Below are positions 34,901-44,100 of a stretch of DNA of 64,000 nt, piece by piece. Position numbers and translations under genes: made by a program. This DNA comes from Struthio camelus (Eukaryota > Chordata > Aves > Struthioniformes > Struthionidae). Under the pieces are notes generated by a model. The model was not told where the DNA came from, did no database searches, and was given only the letters and a program-made list of their open reading frames with translations. The stretch is from assembly GCF_040807025.1 (NCBI RefSeq), contig NC_090952.1:4046001-4110000 (forward strand), in the 5' to 3' direction. Every line of letters begins with the position of its first letter. Within the stretch, counting starts at the first letter, position 1.

Positions 34901-36594
34901 ACAAAAAAAAGTGACAATTACTCTTCCAGGGACTCCACTTTGCTCCACCTAGATCTGCTGGTACAATATGCTGTTATTCACACAGCACAGGGAAGTTACC
35001 CACCCACTAATAGCTTTTCAAAAGTGCTAGCAGATAAAAACTGAGTCACAGGCCAGGCCTCTACCGGCCTGGGAGTGCAGCACTAGTACCTTTTCAGCAG
35101 ACTGTCCTGGCAATATCACATTTCAAGGCAAAAGCCAGGAGCGTGGGGCTCAGGGAACGGAGAGGAGCCAATTAACTATATACAGTTTGAATTGGTTATT
35201 CTTAAATCAAAGAAGCAGGGGGGGAAAAAAAAAAACACTCTGCTTTTAAAGCTAATTCCAACCGGCACAGAAGAGTGAAGCAACTCAACAGAAATGTCCA
35301 CAGGCTCCGTCCTGCCTGGAGTGAAACGCTCCACCAGAAGTGGAGAAATTCCCCATTACGCCCCGGCTGGCTGAACTGCCCCGGCTCACGGGCAGAGGCT
35401 AAACACTCACAGAGCGGTATTTCTGCCCCTTCTGTGACTGATAGCATACAAGTTTGGTAGAGTTAACCTAAAAATGAGGTGACGGAGGCACCATCCGGAT
35501 TACGGAGCCGCGATCCAAATCGTCACGGTCACTCACCGATGGCTTCCAGCTGGAACCAGTCCGTTTGCTGTGCCTCTGTTGCAAAGCGGTACCTCCCGCT
35601 GTCTCCCAGCTGCAGCACCATTTGCAGAGAGAAATCCGTTTCGTTGAACTTTGTGCGGTTTTGGTAGGAAGGAGCGGTGTTTACGGGCTTATTGAGATAA
35701 TACTTGAGGATGATTCCTTCGTGAGGGCCATTTTCGTACTCCCAGCACACAACTGTACTGGCGTTCAGCGGTGGCGCTGCCAAAAGCACGGTGCAGCCCA
35801 CCGCTGAGACGAGTCTCCCCGACGTTGGCTTGAGGTCAGCAGAGTAGCAAGGAGAAAGTGTTTGCGCTGGCAAATAAACCAAAAGTTATTTTAGGTCGGT
35901 TGCTATTACTAGGAGAATACTGATATTATTCTAACCGTATCAGCACAGAAACGCTCCCTGGCTCAGCGGCTCTACAAACAGGAGCGGCGTGGCCTCAGTT
36001 ATTTCTGTGATGAGCTGGACTGTGGCACGGCTTTAAGTAGCAACATGGAAAGCAGAAGGCCTCAGCGGTTGACTACGGGCCTCTTTCACGTCCTGGGCCT
36101 GAAAGACTCGGCTGCTCAACTTTAAAGCGGACTTGCACGCGTATTTACGCGGCCCTAACCGTTTGCATCTGAAAGTCTCACAGGTTTCTGCTCCTGGGTA
36201 CTCCTGCTAGAGCCCTCTGCTCCCAGGAGGCGTTAAAGCAGAGAGAGGGAGAAAGCTTGGAAAAAAACCCCTTTTTTCTAGCTCCCGCTGCATCAGGGAC
36301 CCAAAAGTCGGGGCACCTCCACTAAGCATCAGCACCCTACCGACGCATCGCGCCGGTACCAAGGAAATAGGATAAAAGCCAAGAAAACCCAGAAGCCCCT
36401 CCCCCCCCAAAGCTTTGGCTGGTGGGAAAGCCAGGCCTGGAGAGCGCAGAAGTCTGCGAGCAGCACAAGCCCCCGCGCCGCCCCCGCGCCCGCCACTTGC
36501 CTGTGATGGCGCTCGCGGCTCCCGCCGCGCCGGCTCCCGCCGCGCCGGCTCCCCACGCCAGCGCCAGCAGCAGCAGCGGGCAGCAGGCGCGCAT
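28896..36594 (-). CDS. Single-pass two-Ig receptor of the CD2/SLAM type; six-exon model with an uncertain last exon
   Basis: On the minus strand the exons are 36594-36501, 35866-35537, 34088-33819, 33435-33376, 32031-31980 and, tentatively, 28944-28896. The order is signal peptide, V-like Ig (about residues 32-141), C2 Ig (142-231), one transmembrane segment (232-252), then a short basic cytoplasmic part. Phases are 1,1,1,1,2. The model gives about 284 aa if the last exon is right. Such proteins act at the surface of leukocytes or epithelia in homophilic or heterophilic adhesion. No ITSM (TxYxxV) was found, so signalling through SH2 adaptors is not supported. It converges on the five-pass gene and shares its Ig exon layout and C2 exon length, which suggests a shared duplication origin. 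The first intron has a GC donor. The name is left open because CD2, SLAM and HEPACAM members cannot be separated by eye. Confidence 0.72.
31980..32031 (-). CDS. Exon 5 of the single-pass Ig gene: juxtamembrane cytoplasmic segment
   Basis: Acceptor 'tttgttcgcag', donor 'gtaag', 52 nt, entering in phase 1 and leaving in phase 2. It finishes the membrane helix (VFVW) and adds a basic, cysteine-rich stop-transfer segment (CKRRGCLRHCDR), as expected just inside the membrane. Confidence 0.68.
33376..33435 (-). CDS. Exon 4 of the single-pass Ig gene: transmembrane segment
   Basis: This is a 60-nt exon, phase 1-1, acceptor 'ctctgtcatag', donor 'gtgag'. It encodes AANMIFPVIMACVVVGSLI, a membrane helix that continues a few residues into the next exon (GVFVW). 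Confidence 0.75.
33819..34088 (-). CDS. Exon 3 of the single-pass Ig gene: C2 Ig domain
   Basis: Acceptor 'catgtctcccag', donor 'gtgagt', 270 nt, phase 1-1. It has a classical Ig pattern: LVCSIPEG, YWWKKNGELL, NNTLLITEA and DSGYYTCVVRN. Only one cysteine pair is present, unlike the C2 domain of the plus-strand gene. Sequons include NSS, NNT, NDS and NET. Confidence 0.87.
35537..35866 (-). CDS. Exon 2 of the single-pass Ig gene: V-like Ig domain
   Basis: Acceptor 'tttatttgccag', donor 'gtgagt', 330 nt, phase 1-1. Visible motifs include VVCWEYENG, ILKYYL and LQLGDSGRYRF. The F-strand Cys is replaced by Phe, so the canonical disulfide is absent as in CD2/SLAM V domains. Three other cysteines are present. 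Sequons are NAS, NRT and NET. Confidence 0.82.
36501..36594 (-). CDS. Exon 1 of the single-pass Ig gene: signal peptide
   Basis: ATG at 36594 encodes MRACCPLLLLALAWGAGAAG and an Ala/Gly run, a good signal peptide, ending in phase 1. The Ala/Gly run comes from a 15-bp DNA repeat (ggctcccgccgcgcc). The exon end reads CACAG|GCAAGT: a GC donor with otherwise perfect consensus, and no suitable GT nearby. The exon sits in a CpG island. Confidence 0.75.
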
Positions 36595-36799
36595 CTGCGG
36601 GGAAGGGGCACACGCGCGTCAGCGGCGGGCACGGCCCGAGGCCGCGGGCTCGCCGGCGCCGTGGCCGCCGCGGAGGGACCCCGCACCCACGCTGCCCCCG
36701 CCTCACCTTGCGCCCGGGCCGGGCACAGCGCGCCCTTCCCCAACCGCGCCGGGTCGGGTCGGGAGCGGCCTCAGCGCGGAGCGGGCGGGGGCGGCACCG

Positions 36800-37282
36800 A
36801 GGCTCGGCTCGGCTCGGCCCGGCCCGGCCCCGAGGCTCGGCTCCGCTCGGCTCCGTTCGGCCCGGCCCGGCCCGGCTCGGCTCGGCTCGGCTCCGTTCGG
36901 CCCGGCCCGGCTCGGCCCGGCTCGGCTCGGCTCCGTTCGGCCCGGCCCGGCCCGGCCCGGCCCGGCTCGGCTCGGCTCGGCTCCGTTCGGCTCGGCTCGG
37001 CCCGGCCCGACTCGGCTCGGCTCCGTTCGGCCCGGCCCGGCTCGGCTCGGCTCGGCTCGGCCCGACTCGGCTCGGCTCCGTTCGGCCCGGCTCGGCTCGG
37101 CTCCGTTCGGCCCGGCCCGGCCCGGCTCGGCTCGGCTCGGCTCCGTTCGGCTCGGCTCGGCTCGGCCCGACTCGGCTCGGCTCCGTTCGGCCCGGCCCGG
37201 CTCGGCCCGACTCGGCTCGGCTCGGCTCCGTTCGGCCCGGCCCGGCCCGGCTCGGCTCGGCTCGGCTCGGCTCGGCTCGGCC
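36800..37282 (+). repeat. GGCTC/GGCCC pentanucleotide array
   Basis: About 480 bp are built of 5-bp units, chiefly CGGCT and CGGCC variants, kept in 5-bp register. A marker decamer ctccgttcgg recurs ten times at 36851, 36891, 36931, 36981, 37021, 37076, 37101, 37141, 37181 and 37226, with spacings always multiples of 5 (25-55 bp), so higher-order units have spread. Lacking stops, it creates long false frames on both strands. Confidence 0.95.
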
Positions 37283-40200
37283 GGGCGGCGGGGGGAGCCG
37301 CTCGCGCCCTGCCCCGCGCCGCCCCGCGCCGCCCGGCCGTGCTGGGCGCTCTGGGAAACGCCCGCAGCTGGGCTTGCTCGTCACCCCGGCGGGGAGGAGA
37401 GGCAGTAGGACCCTCCCCGGCGGAAAGAGTTGCTGCAGGACGAGCGACTGCAAGCGCCGGCTGAGCGCCGAGCGGCGTTTCTCGTGCAACCAGCCGTAAC
37501 GAGAGGCAGGGCAGGCTGCCGGGCGGAGCGCGCAGTTTTGCAGCCGGGGCTTTGCTTCTGGCTTCTTTGCTCCTAACCTGATGCCCAGGGCTCGTTCCCG
37601 GAGCAGCAAAACTCAGCAGGGCTTGTGCTGCTCCGCTGACCCCACTGCTTGACTCACAGCTAGGTCATCTTGCAAAAAATGCAGTGCCTCAGCATGCAGG
37701 AGAGCTTCCCCCTCTCACATCCACTCTGTTCGTCATGGTGGGGAAATCTAGCTTTTCTTACGTTTGGTTTTTAAGTATAGCTGCTTGACCGCTTGTGCTT
37801 TTTCTATGTGCCAGCTGCGTTTATAATGCAGCGCTTCAAAGCAGATGGAGCTTATGATGAGCCAGGGACAACCACCGAAGGTTAACTGCTCTAATATTTC
37901 CAGTTGGGAGGGAAGGGAGAACCAGTAAAGCCTGCTTCTTCCCCCCCAGGGATTTCTGGAGGTTTTTACATCTCGGTCTAGAGCCCGGGGTGCACCTATA
38001 CGTGCAAGATGGGAGCACTATCTGTATACGTGCAAGATGGGAGCACCATCTGTATACGTGCAAGATGGGAGCACCATCTGTTTAGATAGGACGTTCTCAC
38101 TGGCATCGCTGTCTGCCGGCCTTCACATCCTCCCCTCAGCCTGCTAGCCAGTGTCTGAGGCCCATTTCTTACACCTCAAGCCACAGTCGTTAAGCAGGAG
38201 TGCTCCTGCTAAGGCAGCTCCGGGAAGGTGTCCCAAAAGCTATCCAGGTTGGGAAGGTGATCTGCATGAGCGACAGCCCACCAAAAAGCTGGACCATTTT
38301 TGAACCTAGATGTGTATTCCCCTCCAGGGTCCGGTACTTAAGGCAGAAGCGTGACACTAAGCCCTGCAAACCCTGGAGGCCGTACACGAGTCCTTCTCAG
38401 TCATGCCAGGACTTATTCTGACATCGAAGATGACATGTAGGGCAATATTTAACAGAAGAAAACACACTGCTCCATTAAGCCCCAGCTTCTTTGTAATCAG
38501 CAAAAAGATCCTCAAATCAAATGCCGTGTGAAAAAGGTGCTGGGGGATGTCATTAAATGCATTCACTGACATATTCCATGGCTCCTGAGGACCTTTTCAG
38601 TGGATTTGTGCTGCTAGGAGAAGCAAAGGGGCACGGAACAGCCACCAAGAATTGTGTTTTCATAATTTGCCAGAGCAGCCTTCCAGCCCAAGGCGGTACT
38701 GCATGCAGCCCTCCAACAGTGTAGGCCTCCAGGCAAAGGAGACCACCATGATGCGTTCTCAGCCATGCATGACTTGACACTGCGGTCACATGCTCATGCT
38801 CCTTCTGTGGCAACAAAGCCCAATTCGGAGATTTCTGCTGTTCCCACCTGAAGTTTATCACGTAGAAGTACAAGGAAGGATTTTTTCCTTCTCCATATCG
38901 TTTCCCTTATCCTGACAGTTCAGGCGGGGAGTGACGAATGGTACAAGGTGGGCACCTTGGATACGGCTTTTTTGTCGCAGTGAAACCATAAGTGGTACTT
39001 TGCGTGTCCCAGTGACTTAGTGTCTGACGAAACCAACTCTGGATGTATGAAAAATAAAGCCAAGCGAAACTGGTTTGTGAACTCCCCTTGCAGGAGAGCT
39101 TCCTGTTGCAGGCAGGTTCAGACACCACTGCAGCGTCTATTTCGGATCCAAACCCACCCTTAAAAATGCAACAAGTTTGACACCAGTCAAGGCTGGGGCC
39201 TGTCAGTCTCCTCCCAAGGCCTTGGTGGCTGCACTGATGAGGAGATGGGAGCTCTCCTCATATCAGCTGGATCTCCAGAGGAAAAACCAGCTACGGTTTC
39301 TTCCCATGGACACTCCCTAGCTGTAGGCCAGCGCTGGCTGTTCTCAGTGCTACTGACCCCTCTTCTTCCCTTTTTATTACTAGCTGGCTCTCAGACCTGC
39401 CCTGCTCCGTCACCCATGAGGACACGTCAGAACAAGCATGAACCTATGCATATCCAGGCTCGGTGGTGGTGATGGGGTGAGGTGCATCTCAGAGCTGGTA
39501 GCTCTTCCCTGGGCTTTATGTTCAAGAAGCTTTTTTTTTTTTTAATTGCAACGCATTCAGTGGGGTGGAGTGTGAGGAAGGTGTTTGGGGAGCTTCCAAG
39601 AATCTGGGACAAAAATGTGATGTCATGGAAGGATTAACTCACATTTCTATTGCCATCACGTTGCAATTGGTGTCACGCTGCATCCATTTCCTTACAGCTG
39701 GCCTGCCTGGCTGCCGCTTTTGGAAGGAAGCTGCTCCTGCCCATCCAAACCTGGAACCAGCACAGACTGTGTGACACTTGACAACAGTCACTGGCCAGTA
39801 CTTGACACTGCTGGTAGGATGCTGTACTGGAAGCAAAACCCAGTCTGTTTTCCTGCTTAACATCTTTAAACAAGCACTTTCCACAGTTCAAATTACGCTT
39901 GAAAACTCTCCTAGACACTGCAAATTATGGATTTGATATATGAATAATTGTTTAAGGCATGTTATAATTCTCCCAGGCTGCTAATCCCTAAGGTTCCATG
40001 GAGAGCAATTGCATCTCTCTCGGGAACTTGTATCCTTAACAGCTTTCCTCTCACTAACACACGGAGCCAGAGATACCAGGCCCTGGTGAGCCTGCGATCT
40101 CTAACCTTCAGTTGCCTGGATCTGGGAGAAAGACCTGGACTGGTTCGTGGGCATTGGGAGGCTCTGGGAAGGAGAGAGCCTGGCCTGATTTTCAGCGCTA

Positions 40201-41319
40201 CAGCAAACTGAACTCCCTCTGTGTCTAACTGAGACATCTGGGCCCAGACGTAGCAGAAATATCTGGGAAATCATCACTCTCTCCTCCGTGCACTTCCACC
40301 ACTCATAGACCCCTGCCACACATTACCGCTGCTCCTGCCTTGCTTTGCTGAAAACACTGTCCTTCTTCAGCAACACCTGTGAAGCTAAAAAAGATCCTCA
40401 GTCTTCTTCAGGGCCGAAAGGAAACCACGGAAGCACTGTTAGCAAGTTGGCCTAAATGCAAAAGTACAGGGTGGGGAAAGGCATGCCTATGAACCAGGCT
40501 GTCTCCATAGGAGGGAGGTCATCTGAATCACCAAGCAAGGGCGGAAGAGTCCTCTGCTCTGCATGGGGGAGGAGGGGTTCTCCCATGTCTCCCCAAAGAT
40601 TTATCTTCGTCTCGGTCCTCCAAACCCTGGACAATTATGTCCAACCCTCAGTCTGTTCCCTGGTAACACAGACTATCCTGAACCTGAGAACTCCAGGGAA
40701 AAAGTCCCTGTGAAGATTCAACATAGGAACACTAAGCTACCAGCTCCAGAAAGCATGGGAGAGGTGGCACCCTCCGTTTGGGAGATGGCTGTTTGAGCAG
40801 AGCTGGTGCCCTGTTTCTTCACCCGGTACGGGTGTAGCTTTGTTAGGGAGACAAAGGTGAGGGGGAAAACTTAGCCCCCAAAGAATGAGGTTGTCCTGAA
40901 AGTGAGAGGATGTCTCAGCATTTGCACGTACAGATGCCGGGGCAACGGAGCTCAGAGCTCTGCACAGGCACTAGGGACTCCAACCCCTCTGCAAATGAAG
41001 CTCTCCAAGCAATGCTATTTTAAAAGCCAAATGTAAGGACGATGCTTGACAGTGGTCCTTCAAAATAATGATACATTATTTACCTGGAGATTTACACCTT
41101 TCAGATGAGGGTTGGACAAATGAAGATTTCTCTTCCTCAAATGTCCCTATTCCCCGTGGCTACAAGGGGGATTTTCCCCACTGTACAACCTCAAAGGCCA
41201 GGAGCGATCAGCCAGAATTCAACAGAGAGCCCCGCAGCCCTTCAGCCACATCACACCTGTCTCCATCCTGACAGGTGAATCAACTGTACTTTTTTTTTCT
41301 TCCCCTCCTTTTCTTTTTT
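37283..41319. other. No recognised gene; holds one small tandem repeat
   Basis: Upstream flank of the single-pass Ig gene. Apart from the 28-bp triplication at 37,997-38,080 and a T tract near 39,530, I can name nothing in it. Confidence 0.45.
37997..38080 (+). repeat. 28-bp tandem repeat, three copies
   Basis: Units 37997-38024, 38025-38052 and 38053-38080 are identical except for one base in the first (actatctg versus accatctg). Confidence 0.97.
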
Positions 41320-41500
41320 TGGAAAAATGGACATGCTATGAAGAAAATAGACCTGGAATTAAAAGCCCTCTTTCTTTCCCCTCCCCATCCACGAGCAGTG
41401 AAAACAACTGAGCCAATCTAGTTGTTGCTAGCAACCCTCGGCCTCCTTCAATTATCCTTGTAGCGGTTGTTTGGGGTGTGAGTTTGGTTGTTTGGGGGCT
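41320..41500 (+). repeat. Diverged direct repeat, copy A
   Basis: It aligns with 42,911-43,095 through 'gagccaatctag', 'gcaaccctc.gcctcctt' and the surrounding bases, with substitutions and small indels. Its identity is unknown. It directly abuts the inverted minisatellite array. Confidence 0.75.
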
Positions 41501-41504
41501 ACCA

Positions 41505-41800
41505 CAGGGCAAATGGACGGCTCTGGGGTCCGCTGGACGGCACGCTGTGAGCCCTAGGTACATCTAGGGCTCCGAAAGGCAGAGGTCTATGTGTCACGGC
41601 ACAGGGCAAATGGAGGCATCCTGAGGGGACCAGAGAGCAAACGGAGGGCTCTGGGTGGTACAAAAACGTAGATGGGGGGATCTTGAGGGGAACAGAGAGA
41701 AAATAGAGGGGACGGGGGCATCTAGGGCACCACAGAAGATAAATGGCCGGGCTCCGAGAGGCGCACACAGAGCTGAGGCGCGTACAAGCAGCGGTCCTCG
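41505..41800 (-). repeat. ~31-bp minisatellite, inverted array
   Basis: Diverged units such as 'cagggcaaatggaggcatcctgaggg' recur about every 31 bp. Read on the minus strand they match the arrays at 43.3 kb and 47.5 kb (phrases of the type ccctc-gtgccctttggtgc). Confidence 0.7.
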
Positions 41801-42422
41801 GCGTGCACCTGAATGCGAATGGGGGCCTGCAGGAGCCGGACAGCGCATTTTCTTCCCTATCAGCCCTTACTTTGGTGTCTGCTCACATGGGCTCAGGTTG
41901 GCATTTCACATTAGGTTGTTTCTAGTTACGGGGTTTTTATTTGCTTTTATAAAGGGTGGGTATTTTACTGCTCTGAAACGTGGGCGATGCTCTTGCCCGG
42001 CGTTTCAGAAAGCAGGTTACATATTAAGGCTAGGAATGGGAAAGAGGAGTGCTACGGCATCACAGCCTTCCCCTTCTCCCTCGGGAGATCCTTCCCTCCG
42101 GCACAATGGGTTTTTTTCTCCCCTCGCTGTGGGTCACAGCCGTTGGGCTGCGCAGGGAAGGTCCCGGTTGCTCCAGAGCCTGCATTTGAAGAAACTCGTG
42201 GCTAAAAGAGGAGGTCTCTTCGGCCAGCGGCAGAAAAGCAACAGAAGCCAAGGCAGCGCTTGCGTTCAGCTAGCACGAGCGTCGCTTCAGCAAGCGTTAG
42301 CGTGGCTTTCAGCTCCAAGGCAGGCAGTTTTTAGGAACCTATGGCACGAGGTCGCTTGGGAGACGGCTGACGCATGTACTTCTGGGAGCAGACCATAAGT
42401 CTCTTTTCAAAGCACGGAAGCC

Positions 42423-42767
42423 TGATCTCATCAACGTGTACAAGTATGTGAAGGGGGAGTGCCAAGAGGATGGGGCCAGTCTCTTCTCCGTGGTGCCCAG
42501 CAACAGGACAAGAGGCAACGGGCAGAAACTGAACCACAGGAAGCTCCATCTGAACCTGAGAAAAAAAATTCTTGACTGTGAGGGTGACAGAGCACTGGCA
42601 CAGGTTGCCCAAGAGGTTGTGGAGTCTCCTTCGCTGGAGATATTCAAAACCCGTCTGGACGTGATCCTGGGAAATATGCTCTAGAGGACCCTGCTGGAGC
42701 AGGGCGGTTGGACTAGATGATCTCCAGAGGTCCCTTCCAACCTCAACCATTCTGTGATTCTGTGAAG
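42423..42767 (+). mobile_element. CR1 LINE 3' tail
   Basis: About 345 bp, beginning abruptly at 'gatctcatcaacgtgtacaa' and ending in the conserved CR1 3' segment and 'attctgtgattctgtga' repeats. Severe 5' truncation is normal for CR1. Confidence 0.95.
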
Positions 42768-42910
42768 CCTCAATTTGAATGCTCAAAACGCAAACCGGTG
42801 ACCACTGCCAACGCAAAGAAACGGTGAGAACGTTGCTGCCTTGGGCACGGAAGTCACAACACCTCTGCGACGCCCCGAGAGTGATATCCTGAATGCCTTA
42901 TATTATCTAA

Positions 42911-43095
42911 GGGAGAAAAATGTACGTGGTATGAACAAAACAGACAGAATCGAAACCCTTCTTTCTCTGCCCTCCACATCCACAAGCAGTGAAGACAGCT
43001 GAGCCAATCTAGCTGGATGCTGGCAACCCTCTGCCTCCTTCAGATCTCTTCAGAGTGGTTTTTTGGGATGTGGCTAGTTCGAGAGCTGTGGTGCG
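42911..43095 (+). repeat. Diverged direct repeat, copy B
   Basis: Second copy of the segment at 41,320-41,500, same orientation, about 1.6 kb away. The interval between the copies contains the inverted minisatellite and the CR1 tail. Confidence 0.75.
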
Positions 43096-43299
43096 AGTGT
43101 CCCTCCCTACACAGACCTGTGAGTAATTTTGTGGCTATATTTATTGAAGTCCCTGTTGAGCTGCTGCGCAGGTGCAGCTCTGCATCGCTGTCAGACCAGG
43201 GCACTAATAGGAAGGAAGCAATTGTGTTTCCAAACATCTGAAGGCTCACACAGAGTAATGGGAATAGTTTAAAGCACCTCTTACAAGAGAAGTGCCTTT

Positions 43300-43530
43300 C
43301 AGTGCGCCCCGCAGCCCTCTGCTTGCCCCGCGGTCCCCTCAGCACCCATGCAGGTGCACCCCCGAGCCCTCCGCGTGCCTTTCAGGGCCCCAGGGCCCTT
43401 CTTCAGCCTTTCGGTCCCCTCAAGCCATGTCATCTGCCTTGAAGCGCACCCCAGAGCCCCAGGATTTCTTTCCGTGCACCCAAGCCCTGCATGTGCCCTC
43501 TGGTCCCCCCCCAACCCCGGACAAGTTAGT
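43300..43530 (+). repeat. ~31-bp minisatellite array
   Basis: Units of the type 'gccctc.gtgcctttcggtgc' recur at 29-31 bp steps, strongly diverged. Same family and orientation as the array at 47.5 kb. Confidence 0.75.
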
Positions 43531-43540
43531 TTCTTTACTG

Positions 43541-44100
43541 GTGCATGCATGTGTGTGCTACTGTGCATGTGCACGTGTGCATGTGTGCACATGTATGTGC
43601 ATGACTGTGTGTGTGTGCACATATGTGCAAGTGTGTGTGTGTGCTTGTGTGCATGCTTGTGCATGTGCATGTGTGTTCATGTACGTGTGCATACATACAG
43701 AGACACACACAGACAAGCGCACAGGTGCATGCACGTGCACACCCCCCCACACACACAGGTGCACACACATGCAGGGACACACTCACACCTACACACACAC
43801 AGACACAGGCACACACATGCGAAAACACAAACGCGCACAGAGCCAAGTACACGCACGCACACATACACGCTCACATCAGCACGCAAAACCACACACACGT
43901 GCAGAGGGCACGCACGCGAGCACACAGACGTGCACAGAGGCGCACGTGCACACCACCCCCCCAGCAAGCACACACGAACACGCGCACACCTGCGTGCGCG
44001 TGTGTGCGCCTGTGGCGTGCAGGTGCCTGCGCGTTTGCCTGTGTTCGCTCCTGCGTGTGCAGTATGTGTGCAGATGCACACGTGTGTGCGCACGTGCTAG
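43541..44100. repeat. Alternating TG-rich / CA-rich / TG-rich tract
   Basis: About 150 bp dominated by TG/CATG, then about 300 bp dominated by CA, then about 110 bp of TG again. The switch points make the tract largely self-complementary. Alternating purine-pyrimidine DNA of this kind favours Z-DNA and slipped structures. His/Thr/Cys/Val-rich frames here are artefacts. Confidence 0.93.

Larger units (their letters stand above)
36430..37480. promoter_or_regulatory. CpG island at the 5' end of the single-pass Ig gene, with embedded pentamer array
   Basis: Extreme C+G and CpG content surrounds the signal-peptide exon and extends about 900 bp upstream of its start codon. Bird housekeeping and immune promoters are often of this kind. 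Most of the upstream part is the GGCTC/GGCCC array annotated separately. Confidence 0.65.

Noticed and set aside
36329-37609. Very long open frames (up to 426 codons) of Arg/Ala/Gly/Ser/Pro repeats on both strands
   Set aside because: They are produced by the stop-free pentamer array, occur in several frames and both strands, and have no domain content.
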